Source of the DNA: Patiria miniata
Taxonomy: Eukaryota; Echinodermata; Asteroidea; Valvatida; Asterinidae
Direction of reading: 5' to 3'
DNA: 64,000 nt
Assembly: GCF_015706575.1 (NCBI RefSeq)
Contig: NW_024037057.1
Location: 2,809,501-2,873,500, forward strand
Each line of letters begins with the position of its first letter. Positions within the stretch are counted from its first letter, which is position 1. Made by a program: the position numbers and the translations under genes. Shown here piece by piece: positions 10,598 through 20,017 of the stretch. The notes under the pieces were generated by a model. That model saw only the letters and a program-made list of their open reading frames with translations. It was not told where the DNA came from and made no database searches.

Positions 10598-11437
10598 CAG
10601 GGTGAGTCCAAAAAAAAAAAATGGAAACCCAAGGCCAAAAAAAAATAGTCTCCGGTTTCTGGTATGGAGCTTGCCCAAAAAGTGATGCGGTGACGCGGCT
10701 TTTTTTTTTTTTTACCTGTTTTTTTTGCTTCAAATGTCGGCTGATGACTGCAATTGGTGCCCGACTAAACTTAGTGAAAATATATGGGAGTCCAGAGAGG
10801 CCACATAAAGCTTATTCTCGATCATATCCCCATCTAAAAACACGTTAAAATTGTGCAGCAGCAGGATTCCAGTCAAACCAGTGAGTTTGGCAGTTTTGAG
10901 ACATCATCTTTTATTGAAAAAAAAACTTTTTCATTTTGCCGACGCGCATGACTACGGCGACGCGCGCGCATACCAGAAACCGGAGACTTATTTTTTTTGG
11001 CCCAATGTCAGGACCATTTTTTTAATGAAGTTCTGCATGTAGCACCTTCAAAATCTAGGATATGAAAGCCCAATTAATTAGCTTTCTTTTAGGACAAGAA
11101 TCATTCAAATCACTCATGTACTTTTTAAGTTTAATACTTCTGTCCACAGATAAAAAAAAAAGTTAGTGTTCTTTCAGCAATATAAAAAACAATTAGGAAA
11201 TATTTTTGCTGAAAGAACACTAACCTTTCGTGTGATCCGTGGACAGAACTTTAAAATGGTGTTTGTGTTTAAAATTCTGTAACTTAAAAAGTACATGAGT
11301 GAATTGAATGATTTTTGTACTAAAAGAAAGCTGATGAATTGGGCTTTCATATCCTAGATTTTGAAAGTGCTACATGCAGAACTTCATTGAATAATTGGTC
11401 CTGCCATTTGGGTTTCCTTTTTTGTTTACTTGCCCTG
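10598..11437. mobile_element. Mariner-like foldback element (family U) with a nested MITE
   Basis: Flanked by TA at 10596-10597 and 11438-11439. The ends are CAGGGTGAGTCC and, inverted, ACTTGCCCTG. Once the nested element at 10633-11002 is removed, the two halves are long inverted repeats (e.g. TGAAGTTCTGCATGTAGCAC at 11027 and its inverse near 11385), closing on a hairpin with GTTAGTGTTCTTTCAGC near 11162. A second copy begins at 63706. TA duplication and CAGGG ends fit Tc1/mariner; no transposase is present. Confidence 0.7.
10633..11002 (+). mobile_element. Harbinger-like MITE, copy 1 (nested)
   Basis: A 370 bp element with terminal inverted repeats GGCCAAAAAAAAA..AGTCTCCGGTTTCTGGTATG and a 3 bp CAA duplication (10630-10632 and 11003-11005). 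Copies at 36858-37223 and 42296-42645 have TAA duplications. A 3 bp target and GGCC ends suggest PIF/Harbinger. It lies inside family U and is therefore the younger insertion. Confidence 0.75.
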
Positions 11438-11439
11438 TA

Positions 11440-11631
11440 TGTACATCAACCCTTTAGCAATCGTATTAAATTGTATTACATTGTATTTGCTCCTCCATCA
11501 ATAAATCAATAGTGCTGGGGCAGTTTTGGGCGGTATGAGGAGTAAATGGCAGGGCGGTGGTAGGCGCTATGAGGGCTAATGGGTTAAGAACAAGAAAACG
11601 AAGAACGACGGAAATACGGGTGCATACCTAT
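11440..11631. other. No gene recognised
   Basis: Short AT-rich spacer with no identifiable content. Confidence 0.35.
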
Positions 11632-11772
11632 ATGTTCCCCAATACCAATGTTCCCCAATACCGATGTTCCCCGAAATCCCTACCCTATAACCCTAATCCT
11701 AATCCTAGCCCTTACCCTAACCCTAACCCTAATCCTAAGGATTTCGGGGAACATCGGTAGTGGGGAACATAC
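11632..11772. repeat. Interstitial telomere-like tract inside a palindrome
   Basis: About ten CCCTAA-type units (with CCTAAT variants) at 11678-11737 are enclosed by inverted arms: ACCGATGTTCCCCGAAATCC on the left and GGATTTCGGGGAACATCGGT on the right. Extra ATGTTCCCCAATACC units extend the left arm. This is (CCCTAA)n/(TTAGGG)n telomeric sequence, internal to the chromosome. Confidence 0.85.
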
Positions 11773-12899
11773 ATGTAGGTATTGGGGGACATCGGGTAAA
11801 CCCCCAGAAATACACTGTAAATTGTACACACAAGTACATGTACATACGTGTAGAAGGTTACATACATTCGTACACATTTTAGATACTTTGTCCATAACAC
11901 ATTTTAGATACTTTGTCCATAAACTGGCCTTTTATTTACATGTAAAACTAAGAAAAAAATCCTCTTTTTAAGAAGTGTCCAAGGAATTCCACAGTTGAGG
12001 ACCCTCACATTTTTAGTAAGCTATAGGCAAAGGATTGACGAGTTTTCTACAATGTCTGATGATAATTAGAGCTCCAGTGGATGTGAATTCTTGAATGTCA
12101 CACCGTGTTCCTGCGGCAGATTCACCATTATGGGAATATAAAATTTGATTATGAATTCAACTTAAACTTGATTAGCTTACATGACCATGAATGGCGTTAG
12201 CTGAATTTGTGTACTCTGCAGGCATGCATGTGTAGCATCGTCCAGAGTAAACATTGAACTGTTTTTTGCTATGTGAGATCATGTACAAACGAATTGTATG
12301 CAAAGATATTTTTTTATCAGCGAAGATTTATTTGGTCATATTTTGGCTGTTTCATCAACTAACAGCCTTTGTTTTTGTTAAAGTTTTTTCTGATGACTGT
12401 CATCATGTATCGTCACATTAAAAATGCATTTTTCTATGGCCTATATATCTGCAGAACTATAGGTCTGATTTGGTTGTATCTTGGTATGTTCCTTAGCCGG
12501 GATGTGCTATAGATGAAAATTGAAGTGATGTGATGATGACGTCACCACATGAAATGTGACGTTACATTCAAGGTGCATGTTTATAAGTTTTTTTATCTAT
12601 TAGGAACTATTGGCTCTGATCACTGTGCAACCTTCGACCGCACATCATGTCCCATCAGTCTAAAACATGACAAAAAAATACAACAATTTGCCAAAACAGC
12701 CATGTGTTTGTCCACAAACATAAATCTAGTTAAACATTGTATTTCTACTGTGGTACAATGTAGCCCCATCAGTTGCCGATGAACTGTTCTCCCAGGGGGC
12801 CCTGGGTTAAAACAAGTGGTGGGATTAAAGTCCGGATTTTTAAAACTCGGTTTGAATTCCAATATTTGGTTCCGATTTTGGAAACCGGATATTCAAAAC
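11773..12899. other. No gene recognised
   Basis: AT-rich sequence with no exon, RNA gene or window-shared repeat that I can support. Confidence 0.4.
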
Positions 12900-12939
12900 C
12901 AACCTTCAAAAAATCAGGCCTTCCAATTTTTGGGTGACA

Positions 12940-13310
12940 CAAGCTAAAGACAACAACTGGAACATCCCCCAATTTGTTCCATGGTCTCTGATGGTAACTG
13001 CATTCACTTGGTAGCTGTCTTCTCGGTTCATGAATAGCTTGCCCATCTGCTCCGTTCACAAGTACCCCCTCACCGGCAAAGAAGGTACAGTTAGGGGTGA
13101 CCGATCGACGCCATCTTGCCTGACTGCAATTCATTTGCTGCGAAGCACGGCCACTGCGTGTACATAGTACAAATCGCCTGGTGTACGTGCGTCACACACA
13201 AGGAACGGTGCGCGTCAACCAGCGAATGTCCCGCCCATGGGACGTCGTTGCTAGGTAAAAGGGCGCCCTCTTTTGTCGGCGCATGGAGCCCATTCGTCTG
13301 ATCAGAGAGT
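12940..13310 (-). promoter_or_regulatory. Candidate promoter / first-exon region (weak)
   Basis: GC- and CpG-richer segment with CRE-like GACGTC (13240-13245) and several CGTCA strings. On the minus strand GGCAAGATGGCGTCGATCGG starts near 13117 but its frame closes after seven codons, and GCCGGTGAGG near 13070 could be a donor. On the plus strand TTGCTAGGTAAAAG near 13250 could also be a donor. It may be a divergent promoter or an untranslated exon of the downstream ADAR gene. The sequence alone does not decide. Confidence 0.25.
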
Positions 13311-14589
13311 TTCCGCCCAGTTTTTCAACATCACAGCTCTGGGCTGCTTTTGTGAAGGCCCAGTGGTCATTCATTCCTGCACACCATACCAAATCATCGC
13401 AAACGGCATTTCATGTGGCACCTTACTTGTCACTTTTTGTTGGCATGACTGTGAGCTGAATGGGAACTTCTGGTGAAATTGGATAACTGTTATTTGGTTT
13501 GGAAAAAAAAATTAGGTTATAAACAGATTTTGAAATCTCCAATATCTCCTACCACTAGATATAACCACTTCGGGATGGGATAATTTTTGCCGAAAATTCC
13601 AATTTTCGAAAAAGGCAAAATATAGCAGCCAACTTCTGATGTACAGCCAAACGTCACAATTATTGATTCGCAAGAGTCATTTCAACAGTATTTGTACCAT
13701 ATTTCTTGCCGAAACAAAATATTTTTCAACACCTTAGGATGTGCTCATGGAGCGTAAATTGTAGAGCAATAGGCCATGCACAGCAGCCCAGTTCAAGGTG
13801 AATACACAGTCTGCCTCCACAGAATTCTCGGACTTTGTGTGTGTGTGTACAAAGCAAATGAGAGATCAGGGTGTTTAGACATCACCCGGAGGCGCATCGA
13901 GGTACGCTTGACGTTTTAACCCGTCAGCCCTGCCTGTGTATAAAAACAGCCAGATCGTGTTAACACGTCATCCGACGCGAACTGGTTAAAACACTTATAA
14001 TGCAGTTGTGAAATACAAAAAAATACATATGTACAATAATAAGAACAGATAACAAATTTACTAAACAGACAACATTGCAAAAATCATAATGTAGGAAAAA
14101 AGTTTGCAACATTGTTAACATTCCAGAATCTAAGAGTGGTTAAATAACTTTATAATGGTTAAAAAGGAATGACAAACATTTCATCCACAGGAGATGTTAA
14201 TTGAAATATCAATTAAATAAAAGACGGAGAAAAGGGGGAAAAGGAAGCTAAAATTACATCTTTGTGTAAAATATATCAACACTCCCCCCCCCCCCAACCC
14301 CTGTCCTGGAAAAAGGTTTTGAACAAAAAACTGCAATTCACTGTAGTGTGGTGCTGAGTTAAAAAAAAAGTTATTCATACAGGTATTATCATGACCAAAG
14401 CAGACGTTTGAAAGTACTTTGCCATTTTAATGTCAGTTTTCAGTTCGTTCCACACTAGTGCGCGCACCAGAGCAGTTGAACACATGTTTACCAGAATAAT
14501 TGAACGCATGATTCCTTACGTCCTTTCAAAATGTCAGCGCCAACTCATTTTGTTCTGATACGTGTATGTCAAAGGCAAACTTGTATGAG
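13311..14589. other. No gene recognised
   Basis: No convincing exon. A C run lies at about 14284-14296. Short open frames are not supported. Confidence 0.4.
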
Positions 14590-15122
14590 TTAAAGGGAAT
14601 ATACAACATTTGCAAATATCGAAAAACAAAACTACCAAATTTTTACGAAATACCTTACTAGGATGTTGGAAAATGACATCCTAAAGCATCCTGTAAAATT
14701 ATGGCACCTGGTGTGAAGTCATTTTCAAGAAAAGTGATATTTTGCATAAATTTCCAATACTGGTCGGCCGACCACTGTTGGAAAGCCCTAACTATTTTTC
14801 TACTACTGCTCCAAATTACCCTTTTTTCAGTCCAAATTTTGTTTGCTATTGGTTACATGTTCATGAACGGGTGCAGGCCAGCTAGACTGGTTCCCTTACC
14901 TTACAATTATCCGGCATCTATAAATTGATCCATTTCATCTTTAGTGGAGTCAGGGAACCAGACTACTTGAATATTTTTGTTTTTCTTGGTTTTTCCAGCA
15001 TTTTCGAACACAAAACTTAAAACATGACAGTGTAACATTATTTGCTTTCATATATTCTTACCCCTCAAATAGTTCATTTTTTAAAAATTACAGCAAAAAC
15101 CAATGATGTACTTTCCCTTTAA
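14590..15122 (+). repeat. Family P MITE, copy 5
   Basis: Bounded by TTAA at 14590-14593 and 15119-15122, in the same orientation as copy 1. The palindrome core GGTCGGCCGACC is intact near 14762 but the outer arms are imperfect (CCAATACT versus CACTGTTGG). Confidence 0.8.
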
Positions 15123-15420
15123 AGTAGCATTCAGAAACTTATCAAAAAATCCTTTTGCGGCACTAATTTTTAACATACATGTATGTACATGTACCGTACT
15201 ATACCCAAGCAAATTCTGTGTTTCCGCCTGAATTCACAACATTAATAGCAACATACATTAACAAACTACATTTCCATGTATGTACATGTATCTTCTTTGA
15301 AAACTCTATAGTCACTGATGCTTTCACTAAGATCATGTGCCATTCAGCATGTTCAGGAACATCTATTACTAATGCTATTAATTTTTCATGATGTTCTATA
15401 CAGTGCATGTACGTATGAGT

Positions 15421-15983
15421 TTATAACACCTCACCCACAGATTCTGTGTCTTGATTGGCCGAGAGCAAGTCACATGATACTTTCTATTTTTGCTATCTTT
15501 CTGTACACGGCCAAAAGTACTATGCCCATAGCAACCAAAGTACTATACCATTAGCAACCAAAGTACTATTTCCACGGCGAGGTATTTGTGTGCAAATGCT
15601 GCTGGTGTGCGCGTTGCGCATTGTGCGTAGCGCGTTTTGTTCCAAAGAGAGCGCGCCACAGAGTTGGGTTCAAACATTTCGTGAAGGGGTAGTTTGGAAG
15701 AGAGAAATACATTTTCCACCAATTTTGTATTGAAATTGAAGTCTATTTCAACTGTGTTCAGATTTAAATGATTTAAAATCTTAAAACCAAGCAGAATCTG
15801 TTGGTGAAGTGTAATAAAACAAATATTGAATGCTTTATCTCGTGGTGAAGTAAAACTAGCCTCCCTCGGTGATCCATGGAGCATTCTATTTTCCCTCGGC
15901 TTCGCCTCGGGAAAATAGAATGTCCATGGATCACCTCGGGAGGCTAGTTTTACTACACCACTCGAAGCATTCAATATTTGTAT
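15421..15983 (+). repeat. Hairpin-bearing element (family T), copy 1
   Basis: A ~560 bp element whose right part (15815-15981) folds on itself: CAAATATTGAATGCTTT pairs with AAGCATTCAATATTTG, and further in AGTAAAACTAGCCTCC pairs with GGAGGCTAGTTTTACT around CTCGGCTTCGCCTCGG. The left part shares TTTGTGTGCAAATGCTGCTG and the GGGTTCAAACATTT segment with the inverse of 41690-41990. Confidence 0.65.
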
Positions 15984-16010
15984 AATAGTGCACTGTAGTT
16001 GTGTTTACAC

Positions 16011-16524
16011 TTAAAGGGAAAATACAACATTTGCAAACATCAAAAAATAAAACTACCAAATCATTTTGAAATACCTTGCTCGATGACAGTGTAAAGCATC
16101 CTGTAAAATCATGGCACCTGGTATACTGTCATTTTCAAGAAAAGTGGTATTTTTGTATCAATTCCCAACGCTGGTCGGCCGACCAGCGTTGGAAAAAACT
16201 GGGTTTTTTTTCTCAAATACTTGCCCCAATTGACCATAGCACTTGTTTGCAATCGATTACACACCTATGAACGGGTACAAGCCAGCTAGACTGGTTCCCT
16301 GACCTTACAATTCCCAAATGTATGTAAACTGCTCTGTTTCTTCTTATATGGAGTCAGGGAAGCAGACTACAGGAAAATGATTGTTTTTCTTGGTTTTTAT
16401 AGCATTTTCGAACCCAAAACCTCAAAAAAGTCAGTGTAACTATATTTGCTATATATTTCCAACCCCCCAATTCCATCCATTTCCGAAAATTACAGCAAAA
16501 GCAAATGATTTATATTCCCTTTAA
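16011..16524 (+). repeat. Family P MITE, copy 6
   Basis: Bounded by TTAA at 16011-16014 and 16521-16524, with a perfect central palindrome around GGTCGGCCGACC near 16168-16195. Best-preserved copy in the window. Confidence 0.85.
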
Positions 16525-16740
16525 GCCTTTGAGATGCATTAAGACTCATGTTGCTTAGGATACCTTTATCTAAAACAAGCTCTGAAGAACCAAAACGAAT
16601 TTCACGGTATCTTGCACACATGAAATCTTAAATGGATGCCGGCTGTACGCTGTGTGCATTAACATTAGCATCGACTGACACAAATTACATTTACAATTAA
16701 AATGTATTGCTTTTTCCACATCTTGGAATACAACTTGACT

Positions 16741-16763
16741 TACACACACACACACACACACAT
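16741..16763. repeat. (CA)n microsatellite
   Basis: About eleven AC dinucleotides, followed by ACATGTACATGTA-type sequence. Confidence 0.85.
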
Positions 16764-16892
16764 ACAGGATCTCGTATGTACAAGTACATGTACATGTATG
16801 GATGAATACATTGTACAAATTATCATGTTTAGTACATGTACATTGCAATATTAAAGTGTTCCGTCACCTCAAAATTAGCAGAAAGTCAGACT

Positions 16893-17118
16893 TTTTAAGA
16901 ATTGGGGTGGCATGGGTAGCTAGTGTTAAAAAGCACTTGCCTCTCACCAACGTGGCATGGGTTCGATTCCCGGCTAGGCTTGGACCATATGTGAGTACCG
17001 TTGTCCGTTAATTCTCTCCTGTGCCATGAGGGTTTTTCTCTGGGCTCTCTTGTTTTCCTCCCTCCGCAAAATTCAATACTCCTGATCTCTGGCTGTGCTC
17101 AGTGATCAGAGCATGCCA
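16893..17118 (+). repeat. tRNA-derived SINE (family W), copy 1
   Basis: Starts with a tRNA-like head: A-box-like TGGGTAGCTAGTG and B box GGTTCGATTCCC. A body with TTCTCTCCTGTGCCATGAGG and TTGTTTTCCTCCCTCC follows. The same head and body occur at 35206-35551. It abuts the end of a family Q copy (17119-17249). Confidence 0.7.
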
Positions 17119-17249
17119 GCACGAATAATTTCACAGGGAGATTACTGCCATTACTATCTTTAAACCAAGTATGCATTTCGACAATACTTTCGTCAGTTAC
17201 TTTTTGGATAGCTGCAAATGATGTATATGTACATGTACTCTACCTTTAA
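17119..17249. repeat. Family Q fragment
   Basis: Terminal part of family Q: AATAATTTCACAGGGAGATT, the GTTACTTTTTGGATAGCTGC segment and a CCTTTAA end at 17243-17249. The rest is missing, apparently where the SINE lies. Confidence 0.6.
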
Positions 17250-17634
17250 AAATCCCACTTTTGTATTACAGTAAGTAAACAGTCAACTAATAAAACAGGA
17301 TGAAAATAGGTTCTTAAAGATGTTTGAAAGAACAAAAAAATATTGGAAAGGTAGAACAGGACTTATACAGATTGAGGTTCACATAAAAACAAAAATGACC
17401 AACCCTTCAAATTTTGTTTGGCTTTGCCAGCTGTACTGCAAATGGCAATTTCTGACTCATTTTGTGGTGACAGGTCATATACAATTTTCCTTTTTTCACA
17501 TGAGCCTCACTGGCTAGACAAACTGACTAGACAAACCATGCAGCCTCTTTTTTTTCTCTTCAAAATGCCCCTCATCAATTTATCAAGCAGGTGGAAGTAA
17601 ATTCACTATTAAAGGGAATCACTATGTGCTTGGG
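17250..17634. other. No gene recognised
   Basis: AT-rich spacer upstream of the hairpin element. No supported exon. Confidence 0.35.
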
Positions 17635-17757
17635 AGGTTTTAAACACTCTGTTTAAGATCAGTTGGAGTCTGGATGCTGATAATTGCCCGAGCTGAAGGC
17701 GAGGGTAATTATCAGCATCCAGACTCCAACCGGTCTTAAACAAAGTGTTTAATACCT
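17635..17757. repeat. Hairpin MITE (family S), copy 1
   Basis: Two ~55 bp arms (17635-17689 and 17703-17757) form an inverted repeat closing on GAGCTGAAGGCGAG; outer strings are AGGTTTTAAACACT and GTGTTTAATACCT. A second copy with the same TGGATGCTGATAATT segment is at 31447-31568. It lies about 200 bp upstream of the first ADAR coding exon. Confidence 0.75.
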
Positions 17758-17955
17758 ATCGATTTGTGGTCTGTTACATGCACTTAGAATCTGCTGTATT
17801 TTACAATACAAAAGTTGTTTTAATGCTCAATAGGCCTACTGCTGCAAACTAGCATGTACAATTGTACATGTTACATAAATTTACCTTTCCTGTGCGCAAT
17901 ATTTACTGTAGCCTTTGTTTAATTGTTGTAATATTGTTTTGTTTTTCTGTACTAG

Positions 17956-20017
17956 GGGCCTGTGAGAGCCAAGATGGCCGCCCACAGTAATGACCTGAGA
18001 GAGCAGGTGGTCGGGACCCTGCGCGACAACAACGGACCTATGGAGACCCTGGCCATCGCGCACTCTGTTGGTCTGCGCACCCGCAAGCAGATCAACCGCA
18101 CGCTGTACAAGCTGTTTCAACAAGGGACCGTAGTGAAGGTGTCAGAATCCCCGCCCAAGTGGGGGCTGAAACATGAGGTCACGCTGGGTCACGAGTCACA
18201 GGTCAAAGGTCAGAGTTCGCCTTTGCATGGCCAGGCCAGTGCAGTGGAGCCCGAGGGTTCCGAGGAACGCAAGTTGAGCCTCAGCTCTGAAGAGATGCCC
18301 AGCTTGGAATACATCGGTGATGGTGACACGAAGGACGTCGCCGATTCGCAGGAAATGGACGGGAGCTACAACGGGCACCCTAGCGAGGTCCCAATGCAGG
18401 GCCAACCAGACCGGTACAATTACCCTCAAAATGAGAGAATGGTGCAATATAAAAACTCCCCCATGAGGGACAGTCCCCAGGGCCCTCTCCAGTATGGGGA
18501 GACACCTGCTGCCACTTCCTCACCGAGAGATTCCATTGCGGAAATGGAGGTGATGCAGGAGATGAGGGGAAACTCTGGTGACTCTCATTGTGCATCTGGT
18601 AGTGGGGATCCACAAGACAGCCCAGCTCCTTGCTCCCTGAGCTCCAATGACGACACAGAGAATTTGGACCAGTCTGACATGGCACGAAATGGCATCCCCA
18701 ACATCCCGACAGTGGCAGAAGCCATCGAGTTCCTCAAGCCCTCCGTAGCTCAACCAGAGAACCGAAATAGCCTGAGCTATAGACTCCTAGCAACCCTGTG
18801 CACCATGACTGAGTCCATCCACTCAAACGATCTGGCTAAACTTGTGGGTCTACGCTCCAAGAAGGACATCAACCCAACACTTTTCGGGATGCAGAAGCAA
18901 GCCCTGGTCCGGAAGGTCTCAGAGTCTCCGCCTCTATGGGTTGTGACGCCATACGGACGGCAAACCATGCAGAACGGTGACCAATCCAACCACCAGAAAC
19001 ACCAAACGCAGCAGCGATTCCCGAAATCCCAAGGCGGGCCCCTGAAGGTCCTCCCCCCACGCAAAGAAATCAGTTTCAGTCGCAATATTTGCCACAGCAG
19101 CAGCAGTGGCAGTATCAGCCACCCCAGCGCAGCAGCCCAAGAAACCAAGGACCAGCGAAAAACGACGGGCAATCCCGGCAGTTCCAGGGGCCGCCTCCAC
19201 CGCCAGCTATGCTACTTCAGGGTCATGGTGGACAGTTCCAAGGGAATCAGAGACCAGAGGGTAATCACCCAGGGAATCCTTACAACGGTGGAGAATGGAT
19301 GAATGCAAGCCAAGACACTCGGCAACAGGAGTCTTCTTCTTCCAACTGGAGTATCCCACCACTGCCACCAAATAACAGCAACGAGTTTGAACCCTACCAA
19401 GATCAACTACCAAGTCCCTCAAATTCTTACGAGAGCAGAAACAGCTCTCAGTCATTAAACAGTGAACAGGCTAATCAAATTCTCCAGGCGATGTCCAGCG
19501 GAGAGCCATTCGAAACGATGGAAATTGCCAAGGCCATCGGATGCAAAGCATCACGAGATGTCAACCGGACCATTTACACCATGTTCCGGAGCAAGCTCCT
19601 TGAACGGGTGAAGGAGGCACCACCTGTGTGGCGGCTGTCTCCAGCAGGGAAAGAGGAAATCAGAAATGGCATCCCGTCCGACGTGCCCCAGGGTTTACCC
19701 CCAAACCCCCAAGAGTTGATGCAGCGGACCTCTGGATGGCGAATGGGTACCAACAGCTTAGCCGGCCCGCAGCCTTTCACCCAGAGCTCCCACGGCACTA
19801 ACGACAGTCAGGCTGCATTGCCGTCCCACAGTGCAGCAGGGCAATCCCAGAATGCATCAGGGTCTTCCCAGAATTCAGCAGGTGCCACAATGAGCAGTGA
19901 GATGTTCGGTGCAATCAACAAGAACCCAATCAGTGCGCTGACAGAGTACGCCCAGTCCAGACATCTACCTGTCGCTATTGACATGGTGAACCAACAAGGT
20001 CCTCCACACAATCCAAG
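17956..20017 (+). CDS. ADAR exon 1 (first coding): three Z-alpha domains and start of dsRBD
   Basis: The acceptor TTTTTCTGTACTAG precedes a short leader and ATG at 17974; the donor is CCAAG|GTAAGG. Z-alpha domains bind left-handed Z-DNA/Z-RNA through an alpha-3 helix Asn and Tyr and a wing Pro-Pro-x-Trp. Z1 has N41, Y45, P60, P61, W63. Z2 has N300, P319, P320, W322 but Phe304 in place of Tyr and Pro in place of the Arg after Asn. Z3 has N531, Y535, P550, P551, W553. Linkers are Gln/Ser/Pro-rich. The reading frame changes between Z2 and Z3: frame 1 is open to 19302, frame 3 from about 18985. A C run at 19053-19058 is the likely site, because one extra C makes the frame continuous, giving Gln/Pro-rich sequence like the rest of the linker. 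The total coding length also becomes divisible by three. Probably a sequencing or assembly error, since everything downstream is conserved. Confidence 0.93.

Noticed and set aside
19043-19120. Small intron explaining the ADAR frame change
   Set aside because: GT-AG pairs present would give introns of only tens of bases and remove part of a continuous Gln/Pro-rich linker; a one-base indel in the C run is simpler.
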